Made by a program: the position numbers and the translations under genes. Under the pieces are notes generated by a model, which was not told the origin of the DNA, made no database searches, and saw only the letters and a program-made list of their open reading frames with translations. 64,000 nt of DNA, taken from Bryobacteraceae bacterium. GTDB taxonomy: Bacteria > Acidobacteriota > Terriglobia > Bryobacterales > Bryobacteraceae. Within the stretch, counting starts at the first letter, position 1; the number at the start of each line of letters is the position of its first letter. Below are positions 28,258 through 35,893 of this stretch, piece by piece. The DNA is taken from contig JARKOC010000177.1 of the NCBI GenBank assembly GCA_029975915.1, positions 186,001 through 250,000 of the forward strand, written 5' to 3'.

Positions 28258-29694
28258 ATGCCTAAGAAGATCGCCATGATTGGCGCGGGGAGCATTGTCT
28301 TCTGCCGCACTCTGCTCAACGATATCCTGGCCACGCCGGCGCTGGCGGATTCCGAGATTGCATTGATGTCGAGGACTGAGCCGAAGCTGCGCTCTATGGA
28401 GGCTTTTGCGCGGCGGATGGTGAGCGATAACGGCGGGCAGGCGAAGATTTGGGCCACGCTGGACCGCCGGGAAGCGATCCGTGACGCGGACTTTGTCGTC
28501 GTTATGGTCCAGGTGGGCGGAGTCGAAGCCTTCGAGAGCGACTACAAGATTCCGCTCTGTTATGGAATCGACCAGTGCATCGCCGACTCGCTCGGGCCGG
28601 GCGGTATCTTCCGCGGCCTGAGGACGATTCCGCTGCTGGTGGAGATTGCACGGGATATGGAGGAACTCGCCCGCCCTGGGGCAATCATGCTGCAGTACGC
28701 AAATCCGATGGCGGCAAACTGTTTGGCGCTGGGCAAGGCGTCGAACATTTCCTTCGTGGGGCTCTGCCATGGGGTGCAGACGACTTTGGACCTGATTTCG
28801 CGCTACTGTGGCGTGCCGAAAGAGGAGATCACCTACACCTGTGGAGGCATCAACCACATGGACTGGTTCCTACGGCTGGAGCACAAGGGCCGGGACTTGT
28901 ACCCGACGTTGCGCGAGGTCTTCGAGAAACCGGAGTTCTACAAGAACGAGAAGGTGCGTGGCGAGGTGTTCCGTCACTTCGGCTACTTCATGACCGAATC
29001 GACCGGCCACCTGAGCGAATACGTGCCCTGGTTCAGGAAGTCAAAGGCGGCATTGGAAGCCTACTGTGACGAGCCAGGATTCGGCGGCGAGACCGGCGCG
29101 TACTATTCATGGTGCCGGACGGTGGCCGGATACTATGCGGAACACGATCCGCTGCAGTTTGAGTCGACGGCTCTGGAACCGCGCAGCGTCGAATATTGTT
29201 CGTGGATCATGGAGGCTGTGACGACCGGCAAGCCATTCCGGTTCATGGGAAACGTCCGAAACGACGGCTACATCACCAATCTGCCAAACGGCTGCTGCGT
29301 GGAGACGCCGACGTTCGCAGACGACACGGGCCTGCATCCCACGGTGATCGGCGACTTGCCGCCGCAGTGCGCGGCTCTCTGCATGACCAATGTGAATGTG
29401 CAGATCCTGGCGGCGGAGGCAGCGCTCAGATCTGATCCAGAGCTGGTGATGCAAGCGGCGGCGCTCGACCCGTTGTCCTCGGCTGTCTGTACGTTAGACG
29501 AGGTCCGGCGGATGTGCGCGGAGATGCTGGAGTCGCAGCGGCAATGGCTGCCGGGCTTTGAGGGCAAGTCGATTGCGCCGAAACCAATGATCCATATTCC
29601 GGAAGGGTGCGTTGGGGTGGACGTTCCGTTGGACCCGGCGCTGGCTATAGGCAAACGATTCGGAACGTTGATTGGCCAGACGGAGAAGCCATGA
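28258..29694 (+). CDS. Family 4 glycosidase (alpha-galactosidase/glucosidase type)
   Basis: 478 aa, with a strong Shine-Dalgarno (GGGAGG) before the ATG. KKIAMIGAGSIVF is the NAD-binding Rossmann loop. VVVMVQVGG and GIDQCIADSLGPGGIFRGLR are GH4 motifs. Cys170-His171 (GLCHGVQ) and His200 (GGINHMDWF) are the metal-binding and catalytic residues of the family. GH4 enzymes use NAD+ and Mn2+ to open glycosidic bonds through a redox step at C3. The stop overlaps by four bases the start of the Gfo/Idh/MocA gene, so the two act together, possibly on a 3-keto or alpha-linked sugar. Confidence 0.93.
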   Translation: MPKKIAMIGAGSIVFCRTLLNDILATPALADSEIALMSRTEPKLRSMEAFARRMVSDNGGQAKIWATLDRREAIRDADFVVVMVQVGGVEAFESDYKIPLCYGIDQCIADSLGPGGIFRGLRTIPLLVEIARDMEELARPGAIMLQYANPMAANCLALGKASNISFVGLCHGVQTTLDLISRYCGVPKEEITYTCGGINHMDWFLRLEHKGRDLYPTLREVFEKPEFYKNEKVRGEVFRHFGYFMTESTGHLSEYVPWFRKSKAALEAYCDEPGFGGETGAYYSWCRTVAGYYAEHDPLQFESTALEPRSVEYCSWIMEAVTTGKPFRFMGNVRNDGYITNLPNGCCVETPTFADDTGLHPTVIGDLPPQCAALCMTNVNVQILAAEAALRSDPELVMQAAALDPLSSAVCTLDEVRRMCAEMLESQRQWLPGFEGKSIAPKPMIHIPEGCVGVDVPLDPALAIGKRFGTLIGQTEKP

Positions 29695-30911
29695 CGAGGA
29701 GAGAGACGTTGAAGGCGGCCGCCGCCCCACTGCTGATGACGGCCCGGGCGAAGGGCGCGAACGACCGCATCCGCGTTGGCGTCATCGGTGCGGGCAACCG
29801 CAGCGGGTTATTGATCGACCAGTTGCCCGAAGGGGCTGAAGTGATCTCTATCGCGGACTGCTATCTGAAGAAAGCCGAGGATCAGGCCGCCAAGCGGCAG
29901 GCGAAATGGCGCATCCATCAGGACTACCGGAGGCTGCTTGAAGACAAGGAGATCGACGGAGTCATCATCGGCGCGACCGATCATGCACGGGCGCTGCTCT
30001 GTATTCACAGTTGCCAGGCGGGCAAGGATGTTTACGCCGAGAAGCCGCTGACACTATACGTTGCCGAAGGGCGGGCGATCGTGAAGGCGGCGGGGAAATA
30101 CAAACGGGTGTTCCAGGTTGGCAGCCAGCAGCGGTCGATGGCGGCCAACCAAGTGGCGTGCAAGTTTATCCGCGACGGCGGGCTGGGCCAGATTTACTTT
30201 GTCCAGGGGTGCAATTACCCGTCGGCGAAGATCTGGGCGCCTCAACCGGGCGAACCAGTGCCGGAAGGGATGGACTGGAACCTCTGGCTTGGACAAACTG
30301 GGGAGCGGCCCTACCACAGCCAGCTTTATCGAGGCTGGATGGGTTGGCGCGACTATTCTGGCGGCGAGATGACAAACTGGGGCGCGCATGGGCTCGACCA
30401 GATTCAGTCGGCGCTGGGCATGGACGGGACGGGTCCTGTGGAGTTCTGGCCGCTGGCCGATTCGACGCCTGGAGCGATTGCGTTCCGTTACGCCAATGGT
30501 GTGCTTGTCCGATTGGAGCTGCCCATGGGAGCGCTGAACGGTGGAGCAGTCTTTGTGGGCAAGCGCGGGCGGATCGAGATCGTTCGGAATGGCCTGCGCG
30601 CCGACCCGCCGGAGTTGATGAAGGAGATCGCCATGCCTCCACAGGAGGAGGTTGCGAAATGGGACCGCGCGCTGTGGCAGGCCAAGTACCACATGCAGGA
30701 CTGGCTAGACGCGATGCGGCAGCGCCGGGAGCCGCTGGCCGGGCCGGAGATCGGGCACAGGTCGGTGAGTGTGGCACACCTGGCAAATATAACGCGTGAA
30801 TTGAACAGGCGATTGAAATGGGACCCGGCTGGGGAGCGTTTCGAGGCCGACAGCCAGGCCGATGGAATGCTGATCCGGGCAAGGCGGAAGGCGTTTGAGC
30901 TACCAATTTAG
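29691..30911 (+). CDS. Gfo/Idh/MocA-family oxidoreductase with N-terminal signal
   Basis: 406 aa from ATG 29691, overlapping the GH4 stop (ATGA). MTRRETLKAAAAPLLMTARA is a twin-Arg-like export signal. IRVGVIGAGNRSG (27-39) is the NAD(P)-binding Rossmann motif. YAEKPLT (115-121) is the E-K-P motif with catalytic Lys118. DYSGGEMTNWGAHGLDQIQSAL is the usual C-terminal domain segment. Such enzymes oxidise or reduce sugars or inositols. Acidobacteria and Planctomycetes have many exported copies. The pairing with the GH4 enzyme suggests the same sugar pathway. Confidence 0.92.
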   Translation: MTRRETLKAAAAPLLMTARAKGANDRIRVGVIGAGNRSGLLIDQLPEGAEVISIADCYLKKAEDQAAKRQAKWRIHQDYRRLLEDKEIDGVIIGATDHARALLCIHSCQAGKDVYAEKPLTLYVAEGRAIVKAAGKYKRVFQVGSQQRSMAANQVACKFIRDGGLGQIYFVQGCNYPSAKIWAPQPGEPVPEGMDWNLWLGQTGERPYHSQLYRGWMGWRDYSGGEMTNWGAHGLDQIQSALGMDGTGPVEFWPLADSTPGAIAFRYANGVLVRLELPMGALNGGAVFVGKRGRIEIVRNGLRADPPELMKEIAMPPQEEVAKWDRALWQAKYHMQDWLDAMRQRREPLAGPEIGHRSVSVAHLANITRELNRRLKWDPAGERFEADSQADGMLIRARRKAFELPI

Positions 30912-31143
30912 ATCGCTGTTGGGCCGTGAGCCGCTAGTACCTGTTCCGCATGGGTCGAGGTAGTCAGGAACGTCATTAAGTCATCGGATGGGGAGGGACC
31001 CCACCGATATAAGTTTGCCAGCGCCAGCCCGTTGGCTTGACGGTCGGCACCCTCACCGCGAACACCTTGCACCCATCGCGACTGAAACATTCGTAATGGT
31101 TTCTTGGCCTTCGATGCGTGAGCGGTCGAGGCGCCAGTCCAGG

Positions 31144-32043
31144 TCACGATTGTCGATTTTTGAGAATAGAATCAACCACCAGGCGGCAATTCTCCTCGAC
31201 CTGCTCCTGGTACTTCGGGAACATGCCGATCACCACGGCGTCGGTGGGTTTGGCGTATTCAAAGGCCAAGTCCAAGGCGGCGCGGCGGTCCCCGGGCGTG
31301 CTACAGTGGCGCGTCGCGGCGTAAACCTTGAAGATCAGGCAGGGCTTTTTCGTTTTCCGGACGCGATCGAGCATGCGTTCGCGGTCGGGGTCGTGGAAGT
31401 ACTCACCCTTCACCGGCCTTCCGGCGATTTTAGCCGCCTCTTCGGGTGTGCGGCTGAGATTGTAGACGCACGTCATATAAAAGTCGAAGTCCCAGTCTTT
31501 CGATTCGGCGTAGTCGACCACTTCGGGGATGTGCGTACCCAAACCAACCTGTGCTCCAGTTTGCCGGATGGCCTTCAGCGACTCGCTCGTGAGGTCGATC
31601 TTGCCGGACAACCAATATTTGTCGGTTTGGGAGCCGTGGTGATAGATCCCTTCGGGCTTCAACGCGGATGCTTCACCGAGATTGCGCCTGAGATCGCCAT
31701 ACTCCGAAGCAGTTTGAGCGATCCATTGTATGCGGCCGCCTTCCTGCCGGTATTCGTGGAGCAGGCGCATGATGTGGCGGTCGGCGCGCGACTGCCAGGT
31801 GTTGATCCCGGCGCGCTCGCAGGCCGCGAGCAGTTTCTTCGTGTTGGCCGCTGTAAAGTAATCGCGCATCTCGGCGCTCAGGGCTCCGGAGACGTGCGAG
31901 TTGGCGCTGACAGGATTGCCGCCGACGATCAGACGCGAGACCGTGTGCGGGCCGAGCCTGACGGTGGGCATGGGCTTCGCCGGTGCGGCGGCGGCCAGTG
32001 CCGGGACCGCTTCGAAGAGGCTTCGTCGCGTCAAGATTGGCAT
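31144..32043 (-). CDS. Aldo/keto-reductase-like TIM-barrel protein with Tat signal
   Basis: 299 aa. PILTRRSLFEAVPALAAAAP is a Tat-type leader. VRLGPHTVSRLIVGGNPVSANSH resembles the N-terminal strand of AKR proteins (G-x-x-V-S-R-L-x-x-G). AACERAGINTWQSR and AIRQTGAQVGLGTHIPEVVDYAESKDWD fit TIM-barrel strands that follow. The catalytic Asp-Tyr-Lys-His tetrad of true AKRs is not clear, so an oxidoreductase role is uncertain. Its close relatives in Acidobacteria are poorly characterised. It is divergent from the GHL6 gene. Confidence 0.62.
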   Translation of the reverse strand: MPILTRRSLFEAVPALAAAAPAKPMPTVRLGPHTVSRLIVGGNPVSANSHVSGALSAEMRDYFTAANTKKLLAACERAGINTWQSRADRHIMRLLHEYRQEGGRIQWIAQTASEYGDLRRNLGEASALKPEGIYHHGSQTDKYWLSGKIDLTSESLKAIRQTGAQVGLGTHIPEVVDYAESKDWDFDFYMTCVYNLSRTPEEAAKIAGRPVKGEYFHDPDRERMLDRVRKTKKPCLIFKVYAATRHCSTPGDRRAALDLAFEYAKPTDAVVIGMFPKYQEQVEENCRLVVDSILKNRQS

Positions 32044-32181
32044 GATGGGCTGCTCCTGTTCGTCAACGCTATAGCCCCAAGAGTATCCTGCGGGCGGCGA
32101 ATAGTAAATGGCCCATGTGCGGCAATTGCGCGGCTATATCTGCGCGCGAGCAGGCGGTGTTCTCGTCAGCTCGGCCGGGCT

Positions 32182-32211
32182 ATGACAGGCTCCTCCGCCA
32201 GGAGATACAAT
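32182..32211 (+). promoter_or_regulatory. Putative promoter of the GHL6-type gene, short leader
   Basis: ATGACA (32182-32187), 18-base spacer, TACAAT (32206-32211); ten bases then separate it from the ATG at 32222, leaving about 3-4 leader bases. There is no usable Shine-Dalgarno at normal distance. Confidence 0.5.
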
Positions 32212-32221
32212 CGCAGCCGAT

Positions 32222-34372
32222 ATGATCCGGCTCGTGTTTTCGTTCCTGGCGATCTCAGCGCATTTGACAGCGCAGGCCCGAGACCCCTCCAATCCCTGGT
32301 GGACACGAGAGCCACTGCGCATCGTCGATATCGTCACCAGCCTCGGCAGGATCGACGGCATTCCGCCCGCCGAACTCGCCGAGTGGAAGTCGCGGCAGGC
32401 GTACAACTCCGAACACCTCGAAATCATGGAGATGCGCGGCGGGTTAGACGACCAGGGGTTTTACTTCCAGTCCCAGGCCGGCGGCAAGGTGAACCGCGAC
32501 TTCCTTCGGGAGTATGTCGCCGAGGCGCACCGCCGCGGCATCCGCGTGATGGTCTATTTCAACGTGCATTGGTACACCGAGAAGTTTGGACGCCAGCATC
32601 CGGACTGGCGGCAGATCAGAGAGAACGGAAAGCCGGTGGATGGGGTGTACGACAACGGGACCGATTTCTGCCTGAATACCCCGTGGCGGGAGTGGTGTTT
32701 CAGAATCCTCAAGGATCTGGCGGCGTACGGGATCGATGGGATCTTTTATGATGGGCCCGTCTATCGTGCCGACTCCTGCTACTGCCCGTACTGCCGAGCG
32801 TCGTACAAGGCGAAGCACAACGAGGAGATGCCGTCCAAACGCGTCCGGCAGGGAGCGGCGTTCAAGCGTCTCCTGGAGTTCCAGACCGGGAGCATGGCCC
32901 GCTTTCTGAAGGATTCGAGGGAAGTCCTGAAGTCGATCAATCCGGGCATCGCGTTCTACATGAACGGCGGCGTACGCGGCGCCAACTGGGCCACGGCGCG
33001 GTTGAACCGGGCCCTCGTGGAGCATCAGGATCTGCTGGGCAGCGAGGGCGGGTTCATCTACGGCGACCTGACCCGCATCCCGATGTGGAAGCCGGGACTG
33101 ACTGCGAGGCTGCTCGAAACACAGGCGGGCGGGAAGCCGACGGTGATCTTTTCGGCGGCGGCGCACAAACCATGGACGTTCTCGCTGCTGCCCGGACCGG
33201 AACTGCGGTTGCTGTATGCCGACACCATCGCCCACAACGCCAGTGTCTGGATGGGCATCACGCAGTTCGACATGCAGCAGCCGGAGATGAAGGCAGTGGA
33301 GGAGATGAACCGTTTCGTGGCGGCGAACGGGCAGTACTACACAGGGAGCCGGTCGGCGGCGAACGTGGCTGTTGTTTGGTCGGATACAACAGCGAACCAC
33401 TACGAAGGGTCGCCGGCACAGATGATCGACATCGACCGGGTGCCGCAGCGCAGCGCCATTGGAAACATCGATGCGGAGTTCAATGGGGTCTCCGAGGCGC
33501 TGATCCGGGCGCATGTTCCCTTCGATGTGATAGACGACGTGACCCTGGAGCGGGAGCCGCTTGCGCGATACAAAGCGATCTTCCTGCCGAATGTAGCCTG
33601 CATGAGCGGCACGGCGGCTGCGCGGCTGGCGAGTTATGTCGAGGCAGGCGGCAACGTCTTTGCGACGTTTGAGACGTCTCTCTATGACGAAACCGGCGTT
33701 CGGCGGCCGGACTTCGCCCTGGCGCCCGTGTTGGGCATCTCGGACGACAAGAAGATAGCTGGTCCGCTGCAATGGGACTTCATGAAACCAGTGACACGGA
33801 ACTGGCTGTTGAGCGGGGTGGAGCGTGAAATGCTGGCGGCCTCGACCTGGCACGTCAAGGTGAAACCGGCGGGCGGCGAGGAGCTGTTGCGATTCACAGA
33901 ACCGCTGAAGGGAAGGTACGACGGGATCCCAGCCTTGTCGCGGGAGCCCGCTCTGGTGATTTCGAAGAAGGGAAAGGGAACCGCCGTCTATTTCAGCGGT
34001 GATCTGGGGGCGATGGTGGCTGGGTACCGGCTGCCTGAGTACTTGAAGATCGTCGAAAATGCTGTCCGGCAGCTGGCTCCGCCGCCGGTCAGCGTCGAGG
34101 GCGCCGCGGCTTCAGTAGAAGTGGTTTGGCGGGAACAGCCTGGCCGCAAGCTGCTGCATCTGGTGAATTTTACAGGTGAGATGACGCGGCCGATCACGCG
34201 CGTCGTGCCGCTGCGGAACGTGCGGGTGACGCTGCCGGGCCCGGTGGAATTCACAAAGGCGCGGACGTTGGTAAAACCGAGGTCGCTGGCTGTGCGAAGG
34301 ACCAAGGACAAGGGCATCGAGGTGACTTTGCCTGAAGCCGAGGAGTATGAGGTGCTGGTGTTCGAGAGATGA
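32222..34372 (+). CDS. Secreted hypothetical glycosyl hydrolase (GHL6-like) with beta-galactosidase trimerisation domain
   Basis: 716 aa. MIRLVFSFLAISAHLTAQA is a Sec signal. The first 350 residues form a TIM barrel: RGIRVMVYFNVHWYTEKFG, then IDGIFYDGP with Asp177 (likely catalytic region) and a small Cys cluster CYCPYC (186-191). The middle, from RYKAIFLPNVACMSGTAAARL to VFATFETSLYD (about 455-485), is a flavodoxin-like trimerisation domain as in GH42 beta-galactosidases. A beta domain closes the protein. The family is named hypothetical glycosyl hydrolase 6; the substrate is unknown. The Nramp-fold gene follows on the opposite strand. Confidence 0.75.
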   Translation: MIRLVFSFLAISAHLTAQARDPSNPWWTREPLRIVDIVTSLGRIDGIPPAELAEWKSRQAYNSEHLEIMEMRGGLDDQGFYFQSQAGGKVNRDFLREYVAEAHRRGIRVMVYFNVHWYTEKFGRQHPDWRQIRENGKPVDGVYDNGTDFCLNTPWREWCFRILKDLAAYGIDGIFYDGPVYRADSCYCPYCRASYKAKHNEEMPSKRVRQGAAFKRLLEFQTGSMARFLKDSREVLKSINPGIAFYMNGGVRGANWATARLNRALVEHQDLLGSEGGFIYGDLTRIPMWKPGLTARLLETQAGGKPTVIFSAAAHKPWTFSLLPGPELRLLYADTIAHNASVWMGITQFDMQQPEMKAVEEMNRFVAANGQYYTGSRSAANVAVVWSDTTANHYEGSPAQMIDIDRVPQRSAIGNIDAEFNGVSEALIRAHVPFDVIDDVTLEREPLARYKAIFLPNVACMSGTAAARLASYVEAGGNVFATFETSLYDETGVRRPDFALAPVLGISDDKKIAGPLQWDFMKPVTRNWLLSGVEREMLAASTWHVKVKPAGGEELLRFTEPLKGRYDGIPALSREPALVISKKGKGTAVYFSGDLGAMVAGYRLPEYLKIVENAVRQLAPPPVSVEGAAASVEVVWREQPGRKLLHLVNFTGEMTRPITRVVPLRNVRVTLPGPVEFTKARTLVKPRSLAVRRTKDKGIEVTLPEAEEYEVLVFER

Positions 34373-34395
34373 GCTGGGCTGAATAGAGCGATACG

Positions 34396-35850
34396 TCACC
34401 AGCCGAGCCACGCCCGGACGGCCGGCCATTGCTGAGCGAGCGCAATTGCTGCAATGCCGATGAAGAAGACGGCGCAGGCGGCGAGTCCGAGACATTGAAG
34501 CAGCCCGGGGCGCAGCGGAGCAGGCAGCAGGGTTCTGACTACGACCAGCGTATGGATGGCTGAGAAGCCGAGCGCGAAGTTCCACATCACGCCGCTGGCG
34601 ATGGCGAGCACCAGTGGATTTGGTGTAATCCGCAGGGCGAGAAGACCCCAGGCGCCGTAAACCGCGAGGATTGTGTAGTAGACGTACTTCACCTTGTGTT
34701 CGTCGACGCTCTTGAGCCGGCCCCATCCGATCCAAAGGATGTCGGTCCAGCGGCGCGCAATGGTGTCGATCTGGCTGACCTGGGTTGGCGCCATGATGAC
34801 GAATCCGCACAGCAGGGTGGCGTACCAAAAGATGATGCCATGATGGGCGGCGATGGCCTGCGCAGTCATCGCCGCGGCGGCATTGCCCTCAACGTGGCTC
34901 ACGCCGCTGATGTACTCGAGCGAGAAGACCGAAGGCAGCGCCATGCCGAGGATGCAGCCCGGCGCCCAGAGCAAAAGTTGATCTCGCCGGATGACCTTCA
35001 GCCAGCCCCGCCAGCGCAAGAGATTCACATCATTCACTTCAAATGTCTTGCCGGCATGCGACAGCTTGATGGTCCGGCCACCGATGGCGCTAGGGATAGC
35101 GCCGGCTTTGGATCCCATGCCCCAGCCTTTGTCGCGGGTGTAATTGGAAAAGGCGGTGTTGGTCAGGCCGCCTGCTCCAGCCACAGCGGCAAACGCTGCC
35201 AGGGTGGCCCAATTCACCTCGCCGGACGGGATGGAGCCGAATCGGAAGAATCCGCTGCCGATCTCCCACCAAGTGGCTGGGCGCGTGAAGAGAAGCGCAA
35301 CGACTCCGAGATAAGCAAGAACCAGGATGAGTTTTGTGACCATGACCCGCTCAATCATGGTGTAGATCTTGCCGCCGAAGATCAACGGCACGAAAGCGGC
35401 CAGAAAGATGGCGTAGCCGAAGTTGCGCACAACACCTGCGTCGGCTGCGGTGGGAAGCCGGCCCAGGATCACTGCCGCCAAGGGGACAGCGGCGTTTGAG
35501 GAGAGATACGGCCAGACAGCCCCAAATTCAAACATCAGGTAGATGCTGGCCCAAAAGACCGGGCCCGGCCAAGTGCGAAAGTAGCCAACCGTGACCGCTT
35601 CCCCCGTGTAGAGCGTATAGCGCATGACCGACAAGTTATAGGCGGCCTGAACAAGGATCGAGATGGTGGCGAGCCAAAGGATCTGCCCGCCATAGCGAGC
35701 CGTCACCAGTGGTCCGAACAGCCACTCGCCGCCGCCGATGTTGGCGCCCACCATGAGCAAACCAGGCCCGATCAGCGCCGCCAAGCGGCGGCTTAGCGCC
35801 GGGGGAGGAGGAAGTTCCTCGAGCTGCCAAGCGGGGAAACGGGCGCGCAT
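34396..35850 (-). CDS. Nramp-fold membrane transporter lacking metal-binding motifs
   Basis: 484 aa, about 11-12 TM segments. GPGLLMVGANIGGGEWLFGP (28-47) matches TM1 of Nramp proteins but reads G-A-N-I-G-G-G-E-W where Nramps carry D-P-G-N. In the TM6 position stands GAGGLTNTAFSNYT (about 225-238) instead of the M-P-H metal-binding stretch. A hydrophilic insert (about 255-290) contains short charged segments. It may move another solute, or have lost transport of divalent metals. It stands between the GHL6-like gene and the double-MBL gene, which suggests but does not prove a role in uptake of a carbohydrate-related compound. Confidence 0.75.
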   Translation of the reverse strand: MRARFPAWQLEELPPPPALSRRLAALIGPGLLMVGANIGGGEWLFGPLVTARYGGQILWLATISILVQAAYNLSVMRYTLYTGEAVTVGYFRTWPGPVFWASIYLMFEFGAVWPYLSSNAAVPLAAVILGRLPTAADAGVVRNFGYAIFLAAFVPLIFGGKIYTMIERVMVTKLILVLAYLGVVALLFTRPATWWEIGSGFFRFGSIPSGEVNWATLAAFAAVAGAGGLTNTAFSNYTRDKGWGMGSKAGAIPSAIGGRTIKLSHAGKTFEVNDVNLLRWRGWLKVIRRDQLLLWAPGCILGMALPSVFSLEYISGVSHVEGNAAAAMTAQAIAAHHGIIFWYATLLCGFVIMAPTQVSQIDTIARRWTDILWIGWGRLKSVDEHKVKYVYYTILAVYGAWGLLALRITPNPLVLAIASGVMWNFALGFSAIHTLVVVRTLLPAPLRPGLLQCLGLAACAVFFIGIAAIALAQQWPAVRAWLGW

Positions 35851-35893
35851 GAGCGGTTATGGTATCGTATCCGGCGCGCCGCGGGTTTTGAGA

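Noticed and set aside
30908..31147. 79-codon minus-strand frame overlapping the AKR-like stop by four bases
   Set aside because: GTG start only, no Shine-Dalgarno, no recognised family. It fills the gap between two converging genes and may be chance.
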